Part shown: in pieces, positions 32,782-42,435 of the stretch
Position numbering within the stretch: position 1 is the first letter of the stretch
Layout: each line of letters begins with the position of its first letter
Source of the DNA: Geothrix sp. PMB-07
GTDB taxonomy: Bacteria; Acidobacteriota; Holophagae; Holophagales; Holophagaceae
Direction of reading: 5' to 3'
NCBI RefSeq assembly: GCF_030758935.1
Contig: NZ_CP132333.1
Location: 620,001-684,000, forward strand
Length of the DNA: 64,000 nt
Notes under the pieces: generated by a model
What the model was told of the DNA's origin: nothing
The model's database searches: none
What the model saw: the letters and a program-made list of their open reading frames with translations, nothing else
Program-made: the position numbers and the translations under genes

Positions 32782-35130
32782 TCAGCGCCCTTCGGAGGCC
32801 TCGGGATCCCGGCTGAGCGAGTAGGGCCGGTCCTCGGGACGGGTGCCCCGCTTCAGATTCGGCTGCTTCGACATCACCAGCCTCAGGACGCCCCCGGCCT
32901 GGATTTCGGCGTGGTCGATCCAGTTCCGGTTCAGGGGTTTCCCGTTCAGCGTGGCGCTCTGGATGTAGGGTTTGTCCGGCCCGTTGCCCGGCGCCTCCAC
33001 CGTGAAGGTGCGGCCGTTCTCCAGCTTCATGGTGGCCTTGGTGAAGCGCGGCGAGCCGAGGGCGTACTGGGTCTGGCCCGGCGTGACGGGATAGAAGCCC
33101 AGGGCGGAAAAGACGTACCAGGCCGAAGTCTGGCCATTGTCCTCGTCGCCGCAATACATGCCGGGGCCCGGGCGGTACATGCGGGCCATGGTCTCCCGGG
33201 CCCAGCGTTGGGCCTTCCAGGGCTGCCCCACCCAGTCGTAGAGGTAGATCATGTGCTGGATGGGCTGGTTCCCGTGGGCGTACTGCCCCATGTCGGCCAC
33301 CACCATCTCGGCGATCTCATGGATGACGCCCCCGTAGTAGGAGCTCTCGAAGGTGGGCCGGGTGGTGAAGACGCTGTCCAGTTTCGCGGCCATGGCCGTG
33401 TCACCGCCCAGCAGCGTGGATAGCCCCGCGGGGTCGTGGAACACACACCAGGTCCAATGCCAGGAGCAGCCTTCTGTGAAGACGCCGCCCCACGAATCAG
33501 GCCGGAAGGGGCTCTGCCAGGTGCCATCCTGCAGGCGGCCGCGCATGAAACCCGTACCGGGATCGAAGAGCTTGCGGTAGTTTCGGGAACTGCGCAGGTA
33601 GGGCTCCACTTCGGCAGCGGGCAGGCCCAGGGCCTTTCCGAATCGCCACATGCACCAATCGTCGTAGGCGTATTCCAGGGTGCGCGCGGCGCTTTCATCG
33701 ATCTTCACATCGCTGGGCACGTAGCCCAGACGGTCGTAATGGGAGGCGCCCAGGCGGCCCAGGGAGGTCGACGAAGGTTCCGCGGTATGGGCGCCCTTCA
33801 CCATGCCCTCCCAGGCCTTGCGGCCATCCCAATCCCGGATGCCTTTGGCCCAGGCATCCGCCAGGATCGCAGAGCTGTTGGTGCCGATCATGCAATCCCG
33901 GTAGCCCGGGCTTTGCCATTCGGGGATCCAGCCTCCTTCCCGGTAGGCGTTGACGATGCCCTGCATCATCTGGTTGTCGAGGCCAGGCTGCATCAGCGCC
34001 ATGAGTGGAAAGGCGGCGCGGAAGGTATCCCAGAAGCCGTTATCGGTGAAGAGGGGGCCGGGTTCCACCTGGCCGCTGTAGGGGCTGTAGTGCAGGGTCT
34101 TTCCGGCGGCATCCACCTCGTGGAAGGTCCGGGGGAAGAGATGGGTCCGGTAGAGGCAGCTGTAGAAGACTTCCAGGCTGGCCGCATCGCCACCCTCCAC
34201 CTTCACGCGGCCCAGGGCATCTTCCCAGGCCTTCTGCGCCCGGGCTTCCACCGCGGAGTAGCTCTGCTCGCCCACCTCCCGTCGCAGGTTCAGCTCGGCC
34301 TGGCCAAGGCTGATGAAAGAAGTGCCCACTTTGGCCTGCAGGGTCAGGCCGGCGGTGGCCTTGAACTCAACCCATACCCCCACGTGATCGCCCTGGAGGG
34401 AGGTTTCCTTCCGCGGGCCGGAGGGATCCCAGGTGCCGCAATCGGCGATCTCCTGATCGAATTCCACGATGAAGTGATGGCCGAAATTCGCGGGCACACC
34501 GCCATGGTTGTAGCGGCTGATGCCCACGATGCGGCGCCGTGAGGCATCCACCCGCACGCTCACATCCCCGATGGCCTGCTCTCCGACAGTCTTGCGGCCC
34601 TTGGGGAAAGCGTCGAGGACCACGTAGGCCTTGGGCGTGGCGGGATAGGTGAAGCGCAGCACGGCCGCCCGAGAGGTGGGTGTCACCTCTGCCCAGATGC
34701 CCGATTCCAGCAGCTTCACCTTGTAGGCATAGGGATGGGCTGCTTCCCGCTCGTGGCTGAAGTAGGCACCCCGATCCTTGTCCAGCACATGCAGTTCGCC
34801 GCTCATGGGCATGAGGGAGAGGCTGCCGTAGTCGTTGATCCAGGGGCTCGGTTGGTGGGTGAGCTTGAGGCCTCGGATTTGCTGGGCGTCGTAGCGGTAG
34901 GTCCAGCCATCTGGATCCAGGCCGGTTTGAGGTGTCCAGGCGTTCATGCCGAAGGGCACGGCCACGGCGGGATAGAGGTTGCCCCGGGAAAAGGCGTGGC
35001 TTGAATCCGTTCCCCCCAACGGATTCACCCACTTCACCGGGGCTAGGTTTGCCGGCTTGGGCGGAGCGGCCCAGGCCGGAATCAGCCATGCGGGAGCGAT
35101 CAGGAGAATCGAAACCAGGCGGCGCATCAT
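32782..35130 (-). CDS. Second GH92 alpha-mannosidase, secreted
   Basis: The start is placed at ATG 35130 (GAGGAA 9 bp upstream), giving 782 residues with a clear signal peptide (MMRRLVSILLIAPAWLIPAWAAP); the frame continues upstream without a ribosome site. Motifs: VNPLGGTDSSHAFSRGNLYPAVAVPFGM, FWDTFRAAFPL, HGNQPIQHMIYLYDW and CGDEDNGQTSAWYVFSALGFYPV, the same family signatures as the first GH92 but clearly diverged. It is convergent with the mannose operon and so separately transcribed. A different linkage preference from the first enzyme is likely. Confidence 0.88.
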   Translation of the reverse strand: MMRRLVSILLIAPAWLIPAWAAPPKPANLAPVKWVNPLGGTDSSHAFSRGNLYPAVAVPFGMNAWTPQTGLDPDGWTYRYDAQQIRGLKLTHQPSPWINDYGSLSLMPMSGELHVLDKDRGAYFSHEREAAHPYAYKVKLLESGIWAEVTPTSRAAVLRFTYPATPKAYVVLDAFPKGRKTVGEQAIGDVSVRVDASRRRIVGISRYNHGGVPANFGHHFIVEFDQEIADCGTWDPSGPRKETSLQGDHVGVWVEFKATAGLTLQAKVGTSFISLGQAELNLRREVGEQSYSAVEARAQKAWEDALGRVKVEGGDAASLEVFYSCLYRTHLFPRTFHEVDAAGKTLHYSPYSGQVEPGPLFTDNGFWDTFRAAFPLMALMQPGLDNQMMQGIVNAYREGGWIPEWQSPGYRDCMIGTNSSAILADAWAKGIRDWDGRKAWEGMVKGAHTAEPSSTSLGRLGASHYDRLGYVPSDVKIDESAARTLEYAYDDWCMWRFGKALGLPAAEVEPYLRSSRNYRKLFDPGTGFMRGRLQDGTWQSPFRPDSWGGVFTEGCSWHWTWCVFHDPAGLSTLLGGDTAMAAKLDSVFTTRPTFESSYYGGVIHEIAEMVVADMGQYAHGNQPIQHMIYLYDWVGQPWKAQRWARETMARMYRPGPGMYCGDEDNGQTSAWYVFSALGFYPVTPGQTQYALGSPRFTKATMKLENGRTFTVEAPGNGPDKPYIQSATLNGKPLNRNWIDHAEIQAGGVLRLVMSKQPNLKRGTRPEDRPYSLSRDPEASEGR

Positions 35131-35546
35131 GGGCAAAGGTTCCTCGGGAAGCGCGGTGGGGACCGCTGGAGCATCCTGACCTCTTGCATGTGGGCTTGGA
35201 AGCTCTTGGTGATCGTTAGTGATTATCGGTTCCAGCAATCAATCCCGGCCAAGCGCCAGCCGCCAGATGCCAGGGATTCACCACGTGTGAATTCAGGAAA
35301 TTCTGAAGCGGAGAGGCTTTCAGTTCGGACTGCATCCACCACCAACCAACGCCCCGTGACGCGGGGCGTTGCTGTAGGCGGGGAGAAGGATTCCAAATGG
35401 GCGATGGGAAGTCTGATCGTCTTCGCGCCTCGATCATTCGACATGCTTCCACGGTGGCTGTGCTGGCCCCTGGTGTGAGGTGCTAATATCGATTCTATAC
35501 AACTGGGCACAAGGCCTCATGTTGCAGGGAATGCGAGGAACCCTTT
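35131..35546. other. Divergent intergenic region, 416 bp
   Basis: No gene is seen. It contains a terminator-like hairpin AACGCCCC-GTGACGC-GGGGCGTT at 35348-35370 without a clear T run, a small inverted repeat TTCAG/CTGAA around 35290-35305, and an AT-rich stretch CTAATATCGATTCTATACAA at 35482-35501 that probably holds the promoter of the glycosyltransferase gene. Confidence 0.45.
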
Positions 35547-37829
35547 ATGGACCCCACTCTGCCAGGCCGCATCGCCTTTCTCGGCGGGTTCCTGCCCCGT
35601 CTCTGTGGCATCGCCACCTTCACCCATGACATCTGCGAAGCGGTGGCCGAAGCCGCTCCCCACTCCCTCTGCTTCACTGGGGCGGTGAATGACCGCCCGG
35701 AAGGCTACGAGTATCCGTCGCGCGTGCGCTTTGAACTGGATGAGAAGGATCTGGATTCCTACCGGCGCGGCGCGGATTTCCTGAACTTCAACAATGTGGA
35801 CGTGCTGTGCGTCCAGCACGAGTTCGGCATCTACGGAGGGGCCGCGGGCAGCCACCTGCTGGCCCTGTTGCGGGAAGTGCGGATGCCCGTGGTGACGACG
35901 CTCCACACGATCCTGCGCGAGCCCAATCCCACGCAGCGAAAGGTCATGGATGAGCTGGTGCGCCGCAGCGACCGCCTGGTGGTGATGGCGCAGAAGGGCG
36001 CTGAGATTCTGAGGGATGTCTACGCGGTGCCCGACGCGAAAGTGGACCTCATTCCCCACGGCATTCCGGATCTGCCCTTCATTGATTCCAGCTTCTACAA
36101 GGCGGAGCTGGGCGTGGATGGCCGCATGGTGCTGCTCACCTTCGGCCTGCTGGGGCCCGGGAAGGGCATCGAGAATGTCATCGAGGCCCTTCCTGAGATC
36201 GTCAAGCGGCATCCCAATGTGGTCTACCTCGTGCTGGGCGCCACCCATCCGCACCTGGTGGCCCGCGACGGCGAAAACTACCGCCTGGGCCTGGAACGGC
36301 TGGCCGAGGATCGCGGGGTCAAAGATCACGTGATCTTTTACAACCGCTTCGTTTCGCTGGAGGATCTCAAGGAATTCATCGGCGCCACGGACATCTACCT
36401 CACGCCCTACCTCAATGAGGCCCAGATCACATCCGGCACACTGGCCTATGTGTTCGGCGCGGGCAAGGCCGTGGTGTCCACGCCCTACTGGCACGCACAG
36501 GAACTGCTGGCTGATGGGCGTGGCATCCTGGTGCCCTTCCGCGATCCAGGGGCCATTGCCGAAGGCGTGTGCGCCTACCTGGATGATCCGGCATCGCTGA
36601 CGCGCACCCGGGAGCGAGCCTACGAGGTGGGGCGGAACATGATCTGGTCCTCCGTGGCCCAGAGCTACCTGGAATCCTTCCGGCGGGCGGGCGTTGATCG
36701 GAAGGCCAGGCCACGCAAGGCCTTCGCCGGTTGGACCCTGGCCAGCCGACCCTACGACCTTCCGCCGCTGCGGCTCAACCATGTGGTGCGCATGAGCGAT
36801 GGCACGGGCATCTTCCAGCACGCCATCTTCAATGTGCCGAACTTTCATGAAGGCTACTGTACGGATGACAACGCCCGGGCCCTGATCCTCTGCAACCTGC
36901 TTGATGAGCTGGGTGGGAAGCCGCCTGAGGAAAACCTGGACCGCCTGGCCACGAGCTACCTCGCCTTCCTGGCTGCGGCGCTGAACCTGGACACCAACCG
37001 GTTCAGGAATTTCATGAGCCATGGTCGGCAGTGGCTGGAAGAGTCGGGCAGCGAAGACAGTCATGCGCGCGCGCTCTGGGCCCTGGGCACGGGGGCGGGG
37101 CGCTCGCGCAATGAAGGCCATCAGCGGCTATCCGCGCAGCTCTTCGAGCGCGGCCTGCCTGCGGTGGAATCCTTCCGTTCGCCCCGGGCCTGGGCCTTTA
37201 CCCTGCTTGGCATCCATGAGTACCTGCGGCGTTTTCCGGGGCATCCGAAAGTGATGGCCACCCGTGAACAGCTCACCAACCAGCTCGTGCGACTTTGGCA
37301 CGTGTGCGCTTCCGAGGACTGGCCCTGGTTCGAGCCCATCGCCTCCTATGACAACGCCCGGTTGTGCCAGGCCCTCCTGCTCAGCGGCCAATGGATGCCC
37401 CATCCCGAAGCCCTGGACATCGGTCTCAAGTCCCTCCAATGGCTGGTCTCGCTGCAAACCGCCCAGGCGGGTCATTTCCGGCCCATCGGCAGCAACGGCT
37501 TCTGTGAACGGGATGGCGCCCATGCGGATTTCGATCAACAGCCGGTGGAAGCCCAGGCCATGGTCGCGGCCTGCCTCGAAGCTTTCCGCGCCACTCAGGA
37601 TGTGAGCTGGTCACGGGAAGCCAAGCGAGCCTTCGAGTGGTTCCTGGGCCGCAACGACCTCGGTGTGCCCCTGTACGACTCCAGCAGCGGGGGCTGCAGC
37701 GACGGCCTCCACCGGGATCGCGTCAGCGAAAACCAAGGCGCCGAATCGACCCTGGCCTTCCACCTCTCCCTTGCCGAAATGAACGTCGCGGAGCATCTCA
37801 CGCCCCCTTCCTTGAGCAGGACCCCATGA
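35547..37829 (+). CDS. GT4 glycosyltransferase with C-terminal alpha/alpha-barrel domain
   Basis: 760 residues. The N-terminal 370 or so are a GT-B fold: GGFLPRLCGIATFTHDI (acceptor/first Rossmann), PVVTTLHTILREPN, LIPHGIPD, LTFGLLGPGKGIENVIEALPEI and the E-x7-E-like nucleotide-sugar region around EAQITSGTLAYVFGAGKAVVSTPYWHAQELL. Residues about 380-750 form a helical domain (GIFQHAIFNVPNFHEGYCTDDNARALIL...), as in GT-toroid fusions. Such proteins are usually encoded beside GH130 enzymes, as here (ATGA overlap), and are thought to build or remodel mannosides. Cytoplasmic; donor sugar unproven, GDP-mannose most plausible. Confidence 0.8.
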   Translation: MDPTLPGRIAFLGGFLPRLCGIATFTHDICEAVAEAAPHSLCFTGAVNDRPEGYEYPSRVRFELDEKDLDSYRRGADFLNFNNVDVLCVQHEFGIYGGAAGSHLLALLREVRMPVVTTLHTILREPNPTQRKVMDELVRRSDRLVVMAQKGAEILRDVYAVPDAKVDLIPHGIPDLPFIDSSFYKAELGVDGRMVLLTFGLLGPGKGIENVIEALPEIVKRHPNVVYLVLGATHPHLVARDGENYRLGLERLAEDRGVKDHVIFYNRFVSLEDLKEFIGATDIYLTPYLNEAQITSGTLAYVFGAGKAVVSTPYWHAQELLADGRGILVPFRDPGAIAEGVCAYLDDPASLTRTRERAYEVGRNMIWSSVAQSYLESFRRAGVDRKARPRKAFAGWTLASRPYDLPPLRLNHVVRMSDGTGIFQHAIFNVPNFHEGYCTDDNARALILCNLLDELGGKPPEENLDRLATSYLAFLAAALNLDTNRFRNFMSHGRQWLEESGSEDSHARALWALGTGAGRSRNEGHQRLSAQLFERGLPAVESFRSPRAWAFTLLGIHEYLRRFPGHPKVMATREQLTNQLVRLWHVCASEDWPWFEPIASYDNARLCQALLLSGQWMPHPEALDIGLKSLQWLVSLQTAQAGHFRPIGSNGFCERDGAHADFDQQPVEAQAMVAACLEAFRATQDVSWSREAKRAFEWFLGRNDLGVPLYDSSSGGCSDGLHRDRVSENQGAESTLAFHLSLAEMNVAEHLTPPSLSRTP

Positions 37830-39283
37830 CCTTCACCACCCTCCGCCGCCACGAAGTGCCACTGCTGCCGGAAAGCGCGAGGGTCATCATCCGGCCCTTC
37901 ATTCCTGCCAGCACCCACAACATCACCACCATCATCGGTCGGGCGCTTGCCATCAGCGAAGAGGACGCTTCCCGCGATCTGGACGCCATGCTCCGGGAAT
38001 TTGATTGCAGGCACCTCGACATCGAGTCGCCCTTATTGGCGAATTTTGAAAAGGTGGTTCCCCACATCTTCAGCCAGAGGCCGCTCACGCGAACACGGAA
38101 ACTCCTCATCGGAGCCCTTTTTTCGGGTGAGTACGCCCTGGAATCCGCGGCGTTGTTCAATCCATCCATCGTGGAGCACCCCGATCAGGAGGGCGTTCCC
38201 GTAGGTGCTTTGCGATTCATCCTGAGCCTTCGGGCCACTGGCGAGGGGCACATCTCCTCCGTTGAATTCCGCACGGGTCTCATTGCAGCGGATGGCGACA
38301 TCCATTTGGACGCCGTCTCGCGCTATGTCAACATGCCGGAGGTCAATCCCAACCCCAGATACAAGAAGCGGCTCTTCATCGTGAAACTGCACGAAATGGG
38401 CTTCGACAACGGCGCCTCGGCGGCGGTGATGGAGCCCCTCGACGACAGCTTCACCCGGAGCGACCTCAACCGGAGTGTGACCCGGGTTCGGCGGGAAACC
38501 CAGCCCATCACGCAGGGCCTGACCAACACCCTCAGCTGCATCCAGTGGCTGGCCGATTCCAATTACGAGATGAACTTCTCTCCCTCCCTGGCCATGAGTG
38601 AGCGGATCATCTTCCCCGTTTCGCCCAACGAGACCAATGGCATCGAGGATGCCCGTTTTGTGCGGCACACCGATGACGATGGGACCGTGATGTACTACGC
38701 CACCTACACGGCCTACAACGGGCACGCCATCCTGCCACAGCTCATCGAGACCCAGGATTTCCTCCACTTCCGGGTGCTCACCCTCAACGGCAGCGCCGTT
38801 CAGAACAAGGGCATGGCGCTCTTTCCCCGGCGCATCGATGGCAGCTACGCCATGCTGTCGCGGCAGGATGACGAGAATCTGTTCATCATGTTTTCAGACA
38901 ATCCCCACTACTGGAGCGATCCAAAAATCCTTCTGCGGCCGGGGGAAATGTGGGAATCCGTGAAAATCGGGAACTGCGGCTCGCCCATCGAAACCGAGGC
39001 GGGCTGGCTGGTGATCACGCACGGCGTGGGCCCCATGCGCAAATACTGCATCGGGGCCGCCCTGCTCGATCTGCATGATCCCACCAAGGTCATTGGCCGA
39101 TTGAGTGAGCCTCTGCTCGAGCCGGAAGGCGTGGGGCGGGAAGGCTATGTTCCGAACGTTGTCTACAGCTGCGGGTCCATCCTCCACGGCAGGGAACTCA
39201 TCCTCCCCTATGCCATGAGTGACAAGTCTTCGGCCATTGCCAGCGTGTCCCTGGATGAGCTGCTGGAAGCGCTGGGGGCCTGA
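37826..39283 (+). CDS. GH130 beta-mannoside phosphorylase/hydrolase
   Basis: The ATG at 37826 overlaps the upstream stop (ATGA), giving 485 residues. It has the five-bladed propeller signature of GH130: the catalytic Asp in NGIEDARFVR, GTVMYYATYTAYNG, KGMALFPRRIDGSYAMLSRQD, and HGVGPMRKYCIGAALLDL. No signal peptide, so cytoplasmic. GH130 enzymes phosphorolyse or hydrolyse beta-1,4- or beta-1,2-mannosides. The long N-terminal part and the partner GT resemble the beta-1,2-oligomannan group. Whether phosphate-binding Arg/His residues make it a phosphorylase cannot be decided by eye. Confidence 0.82.
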   Translation: MTFTTLRRHEVPLLPESARVIIRPFIPASTHNITTIIGRALAISEEDASRDLDAMLREFDCRHLDIESPLLANFEKVVPHIFSQRPLTRTRKLLIGALFSGEYALESAALFNPSIVEHPDQEGVPVGALRFILSLRATGEGHISSVEFRTGLIAADGDIHLDAVSRYVNMPEVNPNPRYKKRLFIVKLHEMGFDNGASAAVMEPLDDSFTRSDLNRSVTRVRRETQPITQGLTNTLSCIQWLADSNYEMNFSPSLAMSERIIFPVSPNETNGIEDARFVRHTDDDGTVMYYATYTAYNGHAILPQLIETQDFLHFRVLTLNGSAVQNKGMALFPRRIDGSYAMLSRQDDENLFIMFSDNPHYWSDPKILLRPGEMWESVKIGNCGSPIETEAGWLVITHGVGPMRKYCIGAALLDLHDPTKVIGRLSEPLLEPEGVGREGYVPNVVYSCGSILHGRELILPYAMSDKSSAIASVSLDELLEALGA

Positions 39284-39303
39284 GACGGTTCACGGCGGGC
39301 TGA

Positions 39304-40294
39304 TCAGAGTCTGAGCGGAGACAGGGCCATCCACAGGCTCACGATGAGGGTGAACATCAGGGCCAAAGCCATCACCACAATGGCCAACCGGGCGCGTAGG
39401 CGGGGCAGGGCCTGGCTCAGGCTTGCCCGCTGCTGGAAGAAGGAGAGGGCGCCCAGGCCGAACGCTGAAATGGCGCTGCCCAGGAGGGCAGCGTAGAGGG
39501 GGTAACCCACGAACCCGTACTCTGCATGAAGCAGGCAGAACGGGCAGTGGTGGGTGGGCAGGGCGTAGATGTAGAGGCCGAAGAAGGCGATCAGTGCGGC
39601 GATGGCCACGGGAAAGAACCCCAGGCCCAGGCACGCGAGCAGGCGACCGCCTTGGCGGTATTTGAGGAAGGCCACGCTGCTGATCACCAGGGCACCGAAG
39701 CAGGTCCAGAACGCGGGCTGCACCACCTGGGGCGAAAGGCTTGCGAGGTCGGAGGCGAGGCCCGGGCGGCCCTGGCCGAAGAGGCTGCCACAGCAGGAGG
39801 TCATCACATCGGCATGCAGGCCGGTCAGGTAGCGGCCCTGCAGCCAGGCCTCCCCCAGCACCAGGGGGAGGAGCAGCATCAGCAGCGCGTATTTGGGGCG
39901 GATGAGGGGATAGTCATGGCCCTGGGTATCGGCCCGGTGGAGGATCAGCCAGAGCCCCGCCACCAGGCAGGTGGCCACCTTGGCGAGCAGGGCGGGGTAG
40001 CCGTAGGCGTTGACGGAGAGGGAGCCCGCGGCGCACATGGCGCCTACGAACTGGGTGTGCAGGCCATCCACGGTGTAGATGAAGAGGAAGAGCGAAAGCA
40101 CCTGGATCGCCAGGGCGTTGGCCACCAGGGTGGACACCAGGTAGGTGCGCCGTTCCAACTCCAGCTGAGCCTCGCTGCCGCTGCGCAGATCCCAATGGCG
40201 GAGGATGCGCAGGCCCAGCCCGCTGGCAGCCAACAGGAACGCGCTGACAATGCCCGAGGCCAGCAGCAGGGCGAGGATGCCGGGGTGCTGGATC
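39304..40294 (-). CDS. Polytopic membrane protein with CPFC motif, last gene of NosL-ABC operon
   Basis: About 330 residues from the GTG overlapping the ATPase stop (GTGA; the start base is within 2 bp of the end given). Eight or so hydrophobic segments. The notable residues are T-S-C-C-G (near 185) and H-H-C-P-F-C-x-x-H near 255, a thioredoxin-like C-x-x-C flanked by His within a membrane segment edge. This suggests thiol-disulfide or copper chemistry at the outer face. I do not recognise a named family. Position with NosL and an ABC transporter suggests a role in metal delivery or cofactor maturation. Confidence 0.65.
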
Positions 40295-41012
40295 ACGGCG
40301 CGGAGACCACCCGGCCATCCCGCATCTCCACCACGGCATCGGCCAGGGGGGAGTCATACACGATGGGGTCGTGGCTGGTGATGAGCAGGGTTCTTCCGGT
40401 GGCCCTGAACTGGCCCATGAGGGCCATGAAATCCTCGGAGAGTTTGGAATCCAGGTGGGCGGTGGGCTCGTCGGCGATGAGCACGGCTGGCTCGTTGATG
40501 AGGGCTCGGGCGATGGCGACGCGCTGAGCCTCGCCACCGGAGAGGCGGTCCACGGGCATCCGCAGGTGCCGTGTCAGGCCCAGGGCCTCCAGCTGCGCGA
40601 CGGCACGGGCCTCGGCGGAGCGGCGGTCTTCGCCCGTGGGGTAGGTGGGAAGCAGGACGTTTTCCAGCACGCTGATGCCGCGCACCAGGTTGAACTGCTG
40701 GAAGATGAAGCCGAATGTGCGCCGCCGGATGGCCGTGAGGAAACGTTCGGGCAGGCTGGTGATCTCCAGGGCATCGCCTTCGCGCAGTTGCGGCAGGGTG
40801 TTTGGAGGCAGGCCATGCAGGTGAATGCGGCCCGAAGTAGGCCTGGCCATGCACCCGATGAGGGTGAGCAAGGTGGTTTTGCCGGAGCCGCTGGGGCCCT
40901 TCAGCACCGTGAGCTGGCCATCGGGAATGCGGAGGCTCACACCATCCACCGCTGTAAAGGGGGTGGCCAATCCGGCCTGGTAGGTTTTCACGACCTGGGC
41001 GAGTTCGATCAT
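40293..41012 (-). CDS. ABC transporter ATP-binding protein (LolD/MacB type)
   Basis: The ATG overlaps the permease stop (TGATG), 239 residues. Walker A GPSGSGKT (about 42-49), Q-loop FQQFNLV, signature LSGGEAQR, Walker B AVLIADEPT and switch His in TSHD are intact. The sequence type is that of ATPases serving FtsX/MacB-like permeases. Next to NosL, the pair recalls the NosF-NosY/NosDFY maturation transporter. Likely uses ATP hydrolysis to drive a periplasmic event rather than bulk transport. Confidence 0.88.
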   Translation of the reverse strand: MIELAQVVKTYQAGLATPFTAVDGVSLRIPDGQLTVLKGPSGSGKTTLLTLIGCMARPTSGRIHLHGLPPNTLPQLREGDALEITSLPERFLTAIRRRTFGFIFQQFNLVRGISVLENVLLPTYPTGEDRRSAEARAVAQLEALGLTRHLRMPVDRLSGGEAQRVAIARALINEPAVLIADEPTAHLDSKLSEDFMALMGQFRATGRTLLITSHDPIVYDSPLADAVVEMRDGRVVSAP

Positions 41013-42136
41013 CAGGACCTCATCGCCGCATCGGGATCCACCGTGGCCGCACGCCAGCTGGGCACCAGGGTGGCCGCCGTGTAGGGAAGCACCGTCAGAA
41101 AGAACAGAACCGTGAGCTGGTAGGCGTCCACGGCGGGCGCCAGGCGGTAGGTGGGGAAGAGCACAGACCAGCCCTTGAGGGCATGCTCGAACAGGGTGGC
41201 TGAAAAGAAGAAGACGTGGACATAGGCCAGCACCACGCCGCCCAGAAAGGCCGTGAGCGACACCACCGCGCCTTCCATGAACTTGAGCAGCAGCACGTCG
41301 CCGCTTTCCCAGCCGATGGATTTCAGGATGCCGATCTCCTTGCGCTCTTCGGCAGAAAGGCCCGTGGCGCGATCCCAGGCGAATATCACAAAGGAGAGGA
41401 TGGCCGAGGCCAGCACCACCACCATGAGGCCGCCCCGCCACTCGAAGATGGCCTCGTAGGTGCGGAGGATCTCGGATTTCAGGATGGGCCGCGCATCGGG
41501 GAACTGCTCCACGATCTTGGCGGCGATGGTGGGCAGCTCGCGGGGATTGCCTGCGCGGACGGCCAGGTCCGTGGCGAGGCCCTCCGGGAAGCGGAAGAGG
41601 GCGCGGACATCGGCCGGGGACATGAGGATGAGATCGGAGGACACCAATTCCGAGGAGGCCGGCAGCACCTTCTGGACGGTGAACAGGGTGGGCAGCCCAC
41701 CGTAGCCCCGAAGGGTAATCATGTCCCCCTCGTTCACCCGCATGCTGCGTGCCACGCCCTGGCCGATCCACACCGAGTCGGGAGCCAGGTCTGGCTCCGA
41801 ACTGCCCATGAGGGTGAGGTTTCCCCCAAAGACCGGATCGTAGTAGTAGCCCCAGACCCGGGCCTGGACATCTTCCACGCCACGGATGGCGCGGATGGCC
41901 TCGGCTTGCGAGAGGGGAAGCGGATCATGACGTCCCGCCACCATGCGCTGCACCACCATGTCCGGCGCCTGGACCAGGAGTTCGCGGGCCTCTCGCTTCA
42001 GGGCCTGCACGAAGAAGATGAGGGAGGCGATGACGAAGATGACCAGCGTATAGACGCCGAGCAGGGCCAGGTTGCGCCCCTTGCGCCTCAGCAGCGAGGA
42101 GAGGGCGAAATCAAGGATGTTGCGGGCGCGGCGCAT
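41012..42136 (-). CDS. ABC transporter permease (FtsX/MacB-type)
   Basis: 374 residues: one N-terminal TM (NLALLGVYTLVIFVIASLIFFV), a large periplasmic domain (residues 45-255, MacB-PCD-like) and three C-terminal TMs (VVVLASAILSFVIFAW, VVSLTAFLGGVVLAYVHVFF, LTVLFFLTVLPYTAATLVPSW). The motif ERKEIGILKSIGWESGDVLLLKFMEGAVVS is the FtsX coupling region. It starts 26 bp inside the preceding small gene, so translation is coupled. Confidence 0.87.
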   Translation of the reverse strand: MRRARNILDFALSSLLRRKGRNLALLGVYTLVIFVIASLIFFVQALKREARELLVQAPDMVVQRMVAGRHDPLPLSQAEAIRAIRGVEDVQARVWGYYYDPVFGGNLTLMGSSEPDLAPDSVWIGQGVARSMRVNEGDMITLRGYGGLPTLFTVQKVLPASSELVSSDLILMSPADVRALFRFPEGLATDLAVRAGNPRELPTIAAKIVEQFPDARPILKSEILRTYEAIFEWRGGLMVVVLASAILSFVIFAWDRATGLSAEERKEIGILKSIGWESGDVLLLKFMEGAVVSLTAFLGGVVLAYVHVFFFSATLFEHALKGWSVLFPTYRLAPAVDAYQLTVLFFLTVLPYTAATLVPSWRAATVDPDAAMRS

Positions 42137-42425
42137 GGGGGCTCGGGAAGGGGGGCGGGGTCACCAGGGATCCCGAGGGAAAGTGGTCCAGGCCCATGGG
42201 ATGATCCTGGAAGGCCGCGTGGCGATCCGCCATGGCGGGATGCCGGGTGTAGCGGGCCTCGGTGAACAGGCACAGGTCCGTGAGGCCCAGCCGACGCACC
42301 AGCTCAAGGCTGGCCTGGCGCTGCCGGCGGGCGGCATTCTCCTGGCCGTTGGCATGCAGGAGCATGGCCACAAACAGCACCGACAGGGCGCCAGTCAAGG
42401 AGAGGAAGGCCGAGGATTTCCTCAA
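42111..42425 (-). CDS. Small single-TM protein of the NosL-ABC operon
   Basis: 104 residues from TTG 42425, preceded by GAGGG 7 bp upstream. One N-terminal hydrophobic anchor (AFLSLTGALSVLFVAMLLHA) and a soluble tail with conserved-looking LTDLCLFTEARYTRHPAMADRHAAFQDHP, rich in His, Cys and Asp. The tail could bind a metal in the periplasm. It lies between nosL and the permease and overlaps the latter. Family not recognised. Confidence 0.55.
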   Translation of the reverse strand: MRKSSAFLSLTGALSVLFVAMLLHANGQENAARRQRQASLELVRRLGLTDLCLFTEARYTRHPAMADRHAAFQDHPMGLDHFPSGSLVTPPPFPSPHAPRPQHP

Positions 42426-42435
42426 GGAGGAACCC

